From: Paramacrobiotus metropolitanus
Taxonomy: Eukaryota > Tardigrada > Eutardigrada > Parachela > Macrobiotidae
Reading direction: 5' to 3'
NCBI RefSeq assembly: GCF_019649055.1
Contig: NW_026570245.1
Coordinates: 930,001-994,000 of the forward strand
DNA length: 64,000 nt
The number at the start of each line of letters is the position of its first letter. The stretch's first letter is position 1. Positions 46,444 through 58,021 of this stretch are shown one piece after another. A program made the translations under genes and the position numbers. The notes beneath the pieces are model-generated. The model was not told the origin of the DNA and did not search any database. It was given only the letters and a program-made list of their open reading frames with translations.

Positions 46444-49400
46444 TCACATCGTGTGAATTCGCTGAGGTTTATTACGACGGAATGTAACTTCAACCGAAAA
46501 TTCTTTAACAAAGACGAAGAAAAAAGCAGCCAAATAATCTCGGTTGTTATTGTTGACACATATGTTGCATAATTTGAGTGTGCGTATGCAGCCTATCCTT
46601 AGTACTATCGGATCAGAAGCACTCACTTTAATTAGCCATTGCCCGGAAGGCGTTTGTGGCCGTAAATACGCGTACACCACCCATCCCAACGCGGCCGTCA
46701 CAGCCACCACGACCAGCACAACCGCAATGGCCACGGCATAGTTAGTCGACGGCGGCGCTGCAAATAAGAAAGAAGCCTATTAATCTTATCAGTGGCATCC
46801 ATCACACCGTCCGCCGGGATTCCCCCACTTACGCGCCGTTTCCTGAGAGGCAGTCAGGGGACTGGGCATACCGGGCGCGGTGCTGCCCGAGACATTGCTG
46901 CCCAGCATCGTATACTTGGACTTGGCCGATAATCCCCCAGCGGCCGGACCGGGATTGGCCGTGGACGGAGCGGGACGATTACGCGATGATGTGGCGTAAT
47001 CCGACATATCACTGCTGGCTTTTTTGAGCGGTCCCTCGGCGCTGCCGGTTTTATTGCCGCCCGGCTTGGTAATCGGTTTGGTCAGTTTAACGGTCATCTT
47101 GGGGGTGGTGGCGGCCGCCGCGAGAGGGGCTGCTAAAGATGCGTTGCAGGTGGTATTGGAGGCCGACACGTGACAACCACCGGCATACCATTCCTGTAAA
47201 AAAACCCGGTAAATTCAATTTGAAAATTCAAATAAACTTTTCCAAACTCTCAGAAATCAAACATAAAATTAGAAAAAGCATTAATTAATTGAAGAAGGTT
47301 TTAAATACCTGATGAAAGCGATCGACGCCGTCGGAACACCGTTCCAACGCTTCACACCACATGCACCCAAGAGCGGTATGCCGTAAACAGCTTTCGCACG
47401 ATGTCTGTGCAATACAGGCTGTAAAAAGCACAAAGGCACTACTGAACAACCGACCGCAACCTCAATCCATACAGATGTATTGAAATTGATGAATAATCGA
47501 TGACAACTATTACGGCATTTACTTGGGAGAGCCTCAAGGATCAATGCGGTATTATTGGCAATGTCCCAAGTGTTGAGGGAAATACGATGGTACTCGTAGA
47601 TGGTGCGGTATCGGATAACTGTCGAAAAAAATCACATCAGCTGGCCATGTTGCGGGTTAAAGACACAACAAGCGTGTTGGCTTCACAAAGAGTGTGAGCC
47701 CGGCGAGAAGAGCAAGGCACATACTGAAACGTTGCCGATCAATCATATATGCATCGGATATGCCAACTTTGACGGGATGGGTTTCGTTGGGCACACTAAC
47801 GATGGAAATCGGGACCTGCGATGTTGCGAACAGTGTTATTTACGCCTTAACATATTTTTGCACATTGAAATTCAAGTACATTATGCCTTATAATTCATCG
47901 AAATGTATTCGTAATTACGCACCCCCGTAAAAAGCAACTTCAAATTACGAGTTAAGAGCTGCGCTATATGCGCGCTATGTGAGACTTTGTGAGTTGCGCT
48001 ATATGCGTCCCAATTTAACGGGAAAAATATCGGAAAGAATTAGAACGATGGGAATTAATACACAAATGCAAAATATTTTGCTATATGACAGCGATTTCCA
48101 GATGACATCAGGATACTGACTTTTCGCAGTATCACACCCCCACGATGCATCACACCCCCACGCCTACATGCTGATGCCGGTAAATTACCTGTTGGTAATA
48201 GAATATTATTGTACCATCGTCCTTTAAGGTCGCTTGAAACGTAAACGGTCCCACTGAAAACATCACACACTTCATTAGGCATTACGTGTTCAGAGCGTTG
48301 GCAGAAATTGCGCATTTATCTCGTAATAAAAACAGCATCTGACCTTCTTTCTTCTCGTGCAACACCACATTCTCCCATTCGACCGTCAAGGATGTCCCAT
48401 TGTCCAGATACCTGACGCGTGAATCATTGCGGACCAGCAGATCAAAGTCGGCCATTAGCGGCGCGATGTACTGTGTCGCCGCTATCCAGCTGTGATCGGG
48501 ATTCCCCGTATAGAGGAAACCTGTTTTCGCATGCAAGACAGTCACCACAAAATCATACTACCGTAGCAAATCATTTCCGATGTCGTTTCAACAGACAACA
48601 GGATGAAATCGTTATAAAAGGTCGAGGAAAACGTGACTTACCTCCGGTAGCTAATGTCAGGTTGTTTAATCGATATCCATAGAACGGAAAGGTGAAATTC
48701 AGCGTAATTCCCTGAAAATCACATGTGCAAGGCTTTGCAATAACAACAGTTATGTATTTCATGTAAACAGCTAATGAAGTCAAACAAATTAGCGTCATAC
48801 TTAAACCAATTTCAATAGCGCGTAAAAAGCAAGTACTCTTCAAAATCGATTTATGGATCAGGTTCCATACTCTAATTATTTATCTGTAGTGTTTAGTATC
48901 CAATTTTAACAAATATAACAAACTAAATACGATCCTCACTTTAAATTTACAGCATTACTTGTACAACTTTCTCGATCCATTAAGGGCTCAACTATAAAAT
49001 TACAGTATCTACTGACATACTTAACGAATTAAACAAACATCTTATTCAAACATGAAGCCAGGTAAAAATTTCCGAACATAAACATGATACCTTAAACCTG
49101 TGTGCAAGTGTGCAACGTTCAAAAAAACCACAAAACAAACATACTATGCGGTAACAAAGTGCCGACAACCTATAGCATGAGAAGTAAGTAAAAGACAGTA
49201 AGGCAGTAAGATAGTCATGGCTTACAGCCATGATTGACGTTAATTTATTTGTAGACAAACTTAATATGCAAATAAACAAGCCCGACAGCATACGACAACC
49301 TTTTCACAGCCATATGAACACATGTCAGGCAAACACCACCGGTTTTGAACATGCAAATTAAGTTGTCACTTATTTTACAGAGCTGTCTTCGAACATTACC

Positions 49401-50665
49401 ATCACCACATGCACATAAAACTTATTTCCTATCAACCAGAAAATAAGGAAAAATTGTGCTAAATTATAAAGAGATTATAGTTAAAAAAATATGCATGCGT
49501 ATGCGTAGTGCGCAGTCAAAAATATGAAATCTGCTTTTAACTTCACAGAGCACTGAATAATGATTTATGATAAATACGCTTCAAGCTGAAGAAAAACACT
49601 AAAGCTTCTCTAATAACACTCGAAATATAAAAAAAAACGCAGGATGCCAGTCAATAGGTGACTTAAACAAATAAACGTGGTCAACCTGGGACAACAAAAT
49701 TCATGAAAATATTTTCATAGCAACGTGGAACTGGGCAGTGAAGTATTGACATACCGCCGCTTTGAGATGTGCTTTCGATAAACCGTCATGATTTACGGTC
49801 CCATTGTAACGGTCCAAATCAACATAATACGATTCGGCACTGTGATTGTAGAAGGAAACGTTGTAATAAATGTGATGTTCCTGTATAAATAAAAACAATC
49901 AATAATACGATTACGATGATGCAGGAATTGAAGGACATACAGATACAGTACAACCATACAACACTCACGCAACGTTATTACCAGACAGATACACAAGATA
50001 TTTATTTAGCACTTCCACCGACGAAATCAAATTGCACATAACGAGTGATTAAACGACCAACGACCAGCTTGTGGCAGACAGGAATTTACCCGAATTATTT
50101 AATCTAGAAAAAATCGAATGTCATTTTATTACAGGGAAAATTTTTACGCTGAACGTTTCGATTAGAAATTCAAGCAAAATAAAATGAGTGTGTAAAAGCT
50201 CATTTGCTCCAATTTATACCAACTCAAAATGTAGAGTAGTTATTCTGTTAATTATATAGAAGTACAGTACAGTATTTACCTCATATCCTGATAAATTAAC
50301 CGGCGCTCCTAATAAGGAAGTATTCTTATCCAGCGGCACGACATCTTCGGGTAGATGCACGGGAGGAGCGTCATCGTTAAAGCGACTATTCTGCTTCTTC
50401 AACGTGCTGGAAACCTGCCGGACGAAACGGGTTTCCACCTGGTCAACAAGCCCATCCGACTCAATGGGGACGAAGCTTTCTTCAGTTTCCAAACTTTTCT
50501 CTGTAAACCCATAATTATCGGTATTCCGTTATATCATCACCTTGTTAATGGGAACAGGAGAATATACGCACGAGATTCCCAAAGATATCCCCAAGAATAA
50601 TCACAAAAAGATATAATGATTAGAGCCGCGAGCGTCCAGTAGAAAAACAAAGATAATCGCGACAT
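46444..50665 (-). CDS. Plexin domain-containing protein (TEM7/PLXDC-like receptor)
   Basis: Eleven exons: 50665-50572, 50500-50280, 49880-49755, 48711-48642, 48520-48344, 48253-48189, 47815-47725, 47618-47473, 47404-47309, 47193-46833, 46757-46444. They join in frame to 586 residues. A signal peptide opens the protein (MSRLSLFFYWTLAALIIIS). The extracellular part matches PLXDC1/2: LNFTFPFYGYRLNNLTLATGG, GFLYTGNPDH, ATQYIAPLMADFD, YLDNGTSLTVEW, FTFQATLKDDGTIIF, HPVKVGLSDA-like and RTIYEYHR, then a Cys-rich PSI domain (SCESCLRHTALGCMWCEALERCS). One membrane span (residues about 490-512, AIAVVLVVVAVTAALGWVVY) precedes a short cytosolic tail. In vertebrates PLXDC proteins are endothelial/neural receptors that bind PEDF and matrix ligands. 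The exon 1 donor (GTGCGT) and the last exon are the weak points: a strong GTGAGT inside exon 11 could splice to a different C-terminus. Confidence 0.85.
48712..49754 (-). other. Long intron 3 of the plexin-domain gene
   Basis: About 1,040 AT-rich bases between exons 49880-49755 and 48711-48642. No exon-like or repeat structure was recognised. The intron 49881-50279 (399 bases) is equally bare. Confidence 0.45.
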
Positions 50666-52939
50666 TTACGGTCAGATTAAAATAATTTAGATGCCAGATA
50701 AAAACCGACAGCCGATTATTTCGCTATAAACACCCGCGATGAATTTATCAATAATCACATTATCGTATGATGCAAGCTGAGCTGCGAAGAAATACGATCC
50801 GAAAAAGAAAACATTCCAATGCGAAAACACATATGAAGGCATTTAGGCAGAGAGAGCAGCCGATCCGATCAGACTCATAGGGATACTGCAAAGCGAAAGT
50901 GTACGTAGAAGTAGTGAAAATGAAAGCTGTGCTGCACAGTGTACGGTATGTGTAATGCACTGGTTGGTAATGGTGGGCGGTAGAGCGATGGAGCTGACCG
51001 GACATCCACCGTAGTGCAGTAGCAGTAAGTCTTGAACGAACACCTTAGTCCTTAAGCTAATTAGAACAATAGAATATAACTATTGTTGCTATTTTTAGCA
51101 TAATTAATACAATTATTTGAATTTATCTTTGACTGCTTGCTGTTGTACAGACTGAAAGACTGTCAAATACAACTACAATATGAAGCCGGAGGATGGGCGA
51201 TCCGGGGATGCGCTCATATATATCGCCTTGAAAGCATCAATGTCGGCTTACCAGGACGTGTTACACATCCGACCAACGTAGTGTTGTGTCGCCGCCTTGA
51301 AGACAGGATAATAATTCTGCAGTGTGCTAATTTCTCTGCCTCTATGAAAAGGCGTCGTTCATGAGGATGAAAAGCGATCCGACTGGAGGCAGGACAAGAC
51401 AGCAGCGGCATATAACCCAAGAAATTATTTTATTTCTCTGTAACTACATGCTGCCCCGTTCCATGCCAATAATTTTATATGTCTTTAATAATTTCTGTAC
51501 CATACGGCATACATCGAATAGTGGTGACCACTGGTCAGAGTACACGCGCGAATTCAAATTTACAGAAAATGGGCAGCCTGGGTAATTTCTCGTGCTTTTT
51601 CACAACTGGATAGAGGCACAAAAAAACACTGAAATACAGTCAACACTGAAATTGAGTTTAGCTTTGACTTTTCAGTTCGTAACGAAATCTCCTTCTTCTT
51701 TTGGGTATGTGGGATATGTATTGTAAAGTGCGCATGCATTGTCAGTGTTAAGAATTTTGCACAACGTTTCGGCAGGACGTTTTATGTCGCACTTATTAGT
51801 TACTGCCGTACGAAAAGTGAAAACAGTTACTTGATAAAAGAATAAATTTATTCAATATTAGTTGTTGTCTCGTGGTTTTGCAAAATGGAACTGTGGAAGT
51901 CCTGGTATGCTGCAACGTTAACGTAGGACTTAATTTAAGCAACCAAGTAATATTACAACGAGAAGCACCAAAGCGTTGCGTCTGAAAATCAGTTCCACCG
52001 AGTCACTAACTGCGTTACACATTTTATTACAGTACTTTATTCAATTCCATCATAATTATCAACAAGGAACAATCTAGTGTTGTGCTACTAAATAAAATTA
52101 AATAACGGCCATTTACTTAGTAAAAGTCCGCCTAATATTAAAAGTCTAGTAAATAGTAAGGTTTTGGAAACAAAGTTAGTAAAAGTAAGCAAATGTGTTG
52201 CCGGAATAGTAGAAAGTAAGTAAATATTAAGGTTCAGTGCTGAATAAATGAAGATCTTTTACTAAATTATTTACTAATTCGTTTTATCAGCGTTACGGAA
52301 AATTGGCGTGTCAGCCGCCGCCACTCGCAGGTAAAGTGGGTGTGCGCAGTAGTCGGCTGCCAGCCTGCCGCCCTCAAAAGCAGCAGTATTTACTTTTCAG
52401 TATGCACCTGTATAGCTCGATTAATGCATAAGAAATTTATCTGCAATTTTCAGCCGTCTTTTGCGCTTTGAAACTAAAGCAATTCGAAACTTTCAATGCT
52501 AAATTACATTTATTTAGTAAATTTACTTTAATTTAGTAAGTAAATGTCCTTGGGAAAATTGAAATAAAAAGTAAAAGTAAGTAAAAGTCCCGAAAAATTT
52601 TGAATAGTAAGTAAAAATAAGTAAACTTTCAAAAGCCGATAGTAAAAATAAGTATACTGGCAAGGACTTTTACTACCCAACACTAGAACAATCCGATGTA
52701 CTTTGGCAAATTGCAAGCCCATCGTCAAAAAAAAGGACAATCATCAATCAGTCAGGAAAAGAAAATACTGAACTATCGCGTCGTTAATTATACTATTAAC
52801 AAAAGAAGATCTGAAGAAACAATTTGGCACATATGTGCAGTCATCGGTCCATCTATGGAACGCTGGCCGTAAAAAAATCACGAGAAACTGTCAGGAAAAC
52901 CGAGCCGACCACATCGTTTTCATATCCTGTACGGTCAAC
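50666..52939. other. Spacer with a hAT-like element
   Basis: About 2.3 kb between the start of the plexin-domain gene and the end of the LSm14/zinc-finger gene, both on minus. ORFs of 70-80 codons near 50760-51590 look like no protein I know. The only clear structure is the element at 52075-52685. Confidence 0.45.
52075..52685. mobile_element. hAT-like non-autonomous element with 8-base target duplication
   Basis: The ends are TAGTGTTGTGCTACTAAA and, complemented, TAGTGTTGGGTAGTAAAAG, which resemble the (T/C)AGTGTTG ends of hAT elements. The perfect 8-base repeat GAACAATC flanks it (52067-52074 and 52686-52693), the classic hAT duplication length. The interior is built largely of 'agtaaa/taagtaaa' units and has no transposase frame. 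Confidence 0.87.
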
Positions 52940-55900
52940 TCAAGTTTCCGGATCTTCACTAGTCATCGATTCTCCCACCGCCGCAGCTTCCTCTCCTGAC
53001 GCTCGGTCCATACTACCATTAACCTCATTTTCGTTAGTATCTATCGAATCGCGCAATGGATTGCCGTTCGAACTCCAGCCGCTCCATCCGTGCTTCTGTT
53101 CCATGTGGCGGCGTAAGTCCGGAATCTGTCCTCCGTTAAAGCCGTTTTCCGAGCACAAGCTGCAGTGCAAGCGCAGCTGATACTTGGGATACTGCTTCAA
53201 GTGCTCCTTTCGGAAGTGCTGATGCATGGTATACATACTCATAGAAAGATAGTTCGGCACGGAGCAGTTCGGCACGGGACAACGAGCTTTTTTCTGCACA
53301 AACAGTAACAAATACACCACTAACTTCGCCAAAATTTAAAAATATTTGCAGAATAACCAAATAATTATCTTCACTAAAAGGAAATCCAAATTCTGATAAG
53401 AAATTTGAAGAATTTAGCATGAATCAATAAAAATCGTTGAAATCGTATTAACGGCAATAACTTACAGCGTCCCATTTTACGTCAAAAACGATTGGTTCCT
53501 TTCTTTCTTCGACCTGCGCTGAGCCATCCGAATCCTGACCAGTGTTTCCGTTCACTCCAATATCACCCAATTTTCCGCCTGCAAATAATAACAGATATAA
53601 GGAAATGCACTACCGAAATGCATCAATCCGTTTCTCACTGTCTGGCTCCATGGCATCACGCACAACATCCGAAGTATCCACCTGAAGTACAGGTTGACTG
53701 TACATCGGTTCATCCAGAGATTCCTGTGCAGTGACAACACTCTTGCGAACGTTCGTCTCAGAATGCTGTCGTGAGCGTTTGGCTCTACTAGCTGCAGAAC
53801 CCTTAGGTGGGAGGTACGACACACTCCGCTTGCGGCCTTTGGTCTTGGCTGGTTTCGGCGCATCTTCGGTACTGTTGGAGTTCGAATGCAGTGAGGCCGC
53901 GCGCTCGTCACTGTTGTCACTGGAGGAGGGCTCCATGGGTGCCGGTGGGCGAAGCGGGGTGCGCTTTGTTGTCCCATACTTCTTATTACCAGAACGACTA
54001 TAAGTACGGGCCTTTCGAGTCTTAATGGTCTCCAATCCGCCGCTGTTCTGCAGCCGCCGAGGAGGGGCTGCATTACGCGCATTACGGCGACGTAAGTCAT
54101 TTTGCGACGATGTTTCCGCTTGTCCAGATTCATTTCCCTGTGAGTCACCAAAGGGAGGTACGAGTGGTGATGCCGATGTTGCATCCAATTCAATCACACC
54201 GCTGGACGTCTGCATCGAAAAAAACTGAACAGTACTCACGATGCGAAATGTGGTTTACCGACGACCAATACTAATAATTTTTATTAGGTTATGCGCACAT
54301 TTCGATTTACCCGGATGCGAGTATAGCTATACGAGGCGTGTGTCCCTTACTTAGATAGAGCACATTTACCTTACCATACTTAGATAACTGTGCCCGTGTT
54401 GTGCACTCAATGTGCACATCTGTCAACCACCCAGAGATGGCAACGCTAGGGCAAATTTGAAAAATGTGTTGATTCAGCCGTTGATAATTTCAGGTGCTCA
54501 CATCTCGTGAATGAGGGAACAAAACTGTTCAAGCAATATCTCAAAAGATGCAGAAAAAATTCACAAGATTTTTGATACCAAGTAATATGGGATTTAGAGC
54601 AACTGAAACAAGTTGTAGCCTTTTGAGTTTCTCGTAGACACACTATAGGACCTCTTCGTGGACCCCTTCAACGTAATACTCACTATGCTAAGTCTATGGG
54701 AAACAGAAATGGCTCTAATTTATTTCATCCGCTCTAAATCCTGACTTACTTGGTATCAAAAAACTTATGAATTTTTTCCACATCTTTTGAGATATTGCAT
54801 GAACAGTTTTGTTCCCACATTCACGAGATGTGAGCAATTGAAGTTATCAACGGCTGATTCAACAGATTTTTCAAATTCTCCCTGACGTTGCCATCTCTGG
54901 GTGGTTGACAGCGCTGAACAACACGGGCACAGTTATCTTAGGCCTTGTCCCGAATTCGAAGCGAATCTCGTTGCGATACAGCAACTCCACCTCGCGAGGT
55001 GGCTTCGCGTACCGTATCTGTAGGCGTGGCCACTGCAAACAGCCACCTCGTGTGGTTGAGCAACCGTACCATAACGAGATTCGCTTTGAATTCGGGACGA
55101 GGCCTTAGTATGGTAAGGTAAATGTGCTCTATCTAAGCAAGGGACACACGCCTCGTATAATCAAAAATGTTGGTTTGTACCTCGTCGATCAGCACAGCGC
55201 TATCCTCGGCCATTTCCTTGCACATGGCAACCGTAATGCGGATATTACGAATCTGATCCAGCTGGAACTTCACCGACGGATAAACTTCCGCACGCGGCGC
55301 CACTTGCTTCACACTCGGTCGGTTTTCCGTACCAAGAAAGCGCACTACGGAAAAATATGCCAACACAGTAGGGGCCAACTGATCACCAAATGGATAGAAG
55401 CGTTTTCCGGCTTACCATTATGCAAGGACACCGTGCGCGTGCTTTCATCCAGGTGCTTCAGTGTGCCTTCGTAGCGAATCTGGGCGCGGGAAATAAAACT
55501 GGCCTGCGGTTTATCATCGCGTCGCGTATGTTCCGCCAGGACTTCCAGGGCAATGGGAATATCCAGCAGGGCGCCTTCGGTACTCAGGGTGGGGCCAGCG
55601 GCACGTGGACGGTCGGGTGGGCTGGGGAGAATCACGGCTTCCTTGTTGTTGGGCAGTCGGACGGTGTGCCACAGAATCGGCACCACAGCCTCTCCGCTCT
55701 ATACAGAGAACGTCCATTTGGTATTTTCGGTTACAGTACTTTCCAACTTTACATATATAACACAATTTGGGCAAGCTGCAGTACTGTAGTTGTTTTAAAT
55801 TCTTGTTAAGATACCTGGTGGTTCAACGGTTAGTTGTGCACTGCGAATGTGCAATTTAAATTCGATAACTTCACTGCCGTGAAATTAGGCAAAAAATTTA

Positions 55901-56795
55901 ATTTTAAAAATTACTCAAAAGGATAATTTCCACAGAAGTAACGACAGAAGCCACAGCCGTCCCAGACACAATTCGTCTATTTACTTTCTAAACACGGCTT
56001 TACAAACCGACTTATAAGTCGGAAGTGCTGCATGCTGCTACTGTAGTCATTGCAAATCGAAATAATGGTAGAAGGAAAAAAGCTTTACAAAAGTTGTAAA
56101 AATGCTTTACAGAAAAACATAGGGCACATTGCTAAAGGTACTGTACCTCGAGAACCGCTGAGTCCATGATCACTTCCGGATTCGTCTGGATGTGAGCGAA
56201 AATCTCTTTGGCTTCGGATAACTGCAGCCGGATACAGCTATACACTTCCAATCGAGCCGGTGCAGATTTATGGGTGCGGCGAGATTCGGTCCCACAAAAG
56301 CGCACTGTAAAACACAAAGAGCAGTCATCTCAGACTACACATCGCAGACACAGTACCTGCTACCTAGCAAAGTTAATAAGCAAAATGGCACACGAAACAT
56401 ACCCAATCATTTCGACAATTTTCACTTTTCTTTTGAACATTATATGTTTCATGTTTGGATTCAATTTTAAAACTTCTAATTAGTTCGCACAATACAAATA
56501 AAAATTTCTTTGGCAACACCGACATGCCAACAACATGCAAGTTTTGCAGCCTTTCGTCTGAGTTTGTGACTATGACGGAGTTACCGTAGACGATGCGATG
56601 TTTGACACCAGTCAGTTTTTCCGAACTTCACCAGGAACACTCACCCTTTTCCAACGAAATCTCCTTGGAATCTGGGAAGACATCCTTTAACCAGCCTTCA
56701 AACCGGTTATCACTGCCTGTCACCACGCTGATTCGATGCTTTTTGTAGGACTCTAGTTCCATCTGTTGTGAAACGTCTGTCAACGACTGGGCCAT
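52940..56795 (-). CDS. Protein with two LSm14-type domains and two C2H2 zinc fingers
   Basis: Seven exons: 56795-56645, 56304-56147, 55698-55416, 55344-55181, 54209-53639, 53578-53466, 53293-52940. All phases agree and give 597 residues. The first LSm14-type domain (about residues 18-85) is HR-ISVVTGSDNRFEGWLKDV plus VRFCGTESRRT and APARLEVYSCI. The second (about 168-235) is SFISRAQIRYEGTLKHLD plus VRFLGTENRPS and APRAEVYPSVKF. Both match the RYEG...VRSFGTEDRP...PPRDEVFEYIIF pattern of LSM14/RAP55, and both are split at the same phase-1 intron. A Ser/Arg/Lys-rich, probably disordered region (255-440, including a KTKGRKRS nuclear-signal-like run) leads to two zinc fingers (CPVPNC...HQHFRKEH and CSLCSENG...RRHMEQKH) and an acidic tail. 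LSM14 binds mRNA decay factors and translationally repressed mRNPs. FDF and RGG parts of LSM14 are absent, so this is not an orthologue; function is unknown. Confidence 0.8.
54330..55157. mobile_element. Long palindromic element with TA duplication, carrying a nested MITE
   Basis: Arms of about 270 bases, one on each side of a short centre near 54605-54715, are reverse complements at roughly 85-90 percent by eye. The ends read TACGAGGCGTGTGTCCCTT and its complement, with TA on each side (54328-54329 and 55158-55159). The right arm is lengthened by a separate insertion at 54941-55104. The element fills most of the 971-base intron 4 of the LSm14/zinc-finger gene and starts only about 20 bases from exon 4. 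No transposase is present. Confidence 0.8.
54941..55104. mobile_element. Nested PIF/Harbinger-like MITE (164 bases) with TTA duplication
   Basis: Inverted ends GGCCTTGTCCCGAATTCGAA and, complemented, GGCCTCGTCCCGAATTCAAA, flanked by TTA (54938-54940 and 55105-55107). The other arm of the surrounding palindrome preserves the unoccupied site (ATCTAAGTATGG against ATCTTA/TTAGTATGG). This fixes the insertion point and the order of events. Confidence 0.85.
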
Positions 56796-57102
56796 CCTGC
56801 TCAACAATCAAGTACTTCATTAGTGTCTGTACTGCAGCATTCAGCAAACCCTGACTAACAGTTAAATCAGCCAGTACTATCGTTTGTTTGGGCTGGCTGT
56901 CAAAACCGCCACAGCCAGCAAACGTGAAGCGTCCTTCTATAATGTTTACAGGTTTACTGCGCTTACGTCCAAACCAAGGCTGCAACCTGGGACCCCAACA
57001 GAACGCGAAACCAACAATGTTCTGAACAGCGAATTCTGGTTAGTAATTTACAGACTTATTGATTCAAGCCATCTAAACGTGGCCAGGATCCGTAATCACA
57101 GT

Positions 57103-57447
57103 ATGGAAGACGGAAGCCCCAAACTGCAATGGAACGATGGAAGAAATTGCATACAACTCAAAAACTCGCAGACACTGCTCGCTTTCAAGCGGGCCAGTGT
57201 GTTTGAAGCGCTGACTTTTGAGCATTATACAAGTACGACCACAACTTCCGGTGGATATCGGTATCAGTTACAGTTTAGGTTCCACGAAACGCAGTATGCC
57301 TGCATAAACGACATACTTGCACAGATGAGACAACATGCAAATAAACAGCCTACTCATATACATATAACATATCGCTTGTTCGTAAAAAATGACCGCCTTC
57401 CGACTTGTGAAATCAAAGAAATTTTTTGCAGTTGTAATGCATGGTAG
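57103..57447 (+). CDS. Hypothetical ORF, 114 codons, doubtful
   Basis: An open frame from the only ATG (57103) to a stop at 57447; the same frame is open without an ATG back to about 56884, over the 5' end of the minus-strand LSm14 gene. The predicted product is polar, with a Thr run (TSTTTTSGG) and a stretch YRYQLQFRFHETQYACINDI. I recognise no domain, signal peptide or membrane span. It may be a real short gene, part of the divergent upstream region, or chance. Confidence 0.2.
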   Translation: MEDGSPKLQWNDGRNCIQLKNSQTLLAFKRASVFEALTFEHYTSTTTTSGGYRYQLQFRFHETQYACINDILAQMRQHANKQPTHIHITYRLFVKNDRLPTCEIKEIFCSCNAW

Positions 57448-58021
57448 TAGAGACTTTAATATTCACACGTAGCGAACATGCCGCACTTGACGGGTTAGTT
57501 CTTTGTCACCGAGTGGTCACTTATGTGGACTGCCAGCTGACATCTCATCCAAAAAACGAGTAATATAAAAACATCACGGCAGTTGTTTACGCCATAATGC
57601 AACACATCTTTTTGTCGGTTTTTTCATGTTGTTGGGAGTAATAATTTCACATTGCTACTGTGAACAGATGTATTAATCCGGTATCGTTAACTATTTAAGA
57701 TAATAATGTTGATATACATAGAATGATTGCCAGCAGAAAAGGGAAACCCATTTTATATCGACTTTTGCAAGCCGGTTCTTATTCTTCCCAAGCTGCTTCA
57801 AAGCCAATTTTTCATTACGGAAAGCTGGGCGGAGTCTGCGGAGGACCAGGAAAAATTGCAGAAATAGTACTAGTCAAAAGCGAAATGCATTCGTCGTGCA
57901 GCTAAAGAAAATTAGAAGAACTACAGAATCTAACCAGATAGCAAGCAAGCATTAGAAAAAAGACTGAGTGAAAGAATTGTAGCACTAATTGGTAGGATAG
58001 TAGCGGTAGATCTAATAATGT
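57448..58021. other. Spacer before the CAP-protein gene
   Basis: About 570 AT-rich bases downstream (3' side) of the minus-strand CAP gene. Nothing was recognised; the 60-codon ORF at 57723-57905 lacks homology. Confidence 0.4.

Noticed and set aside
53552-54193. 213-codon minus ORF in another frame
   Set aside because: A shifted frame over exon 5 of the LSm14/zinc-finger gene. Only the 53639-54209 frame agrees in phase with exons 4 and 6.
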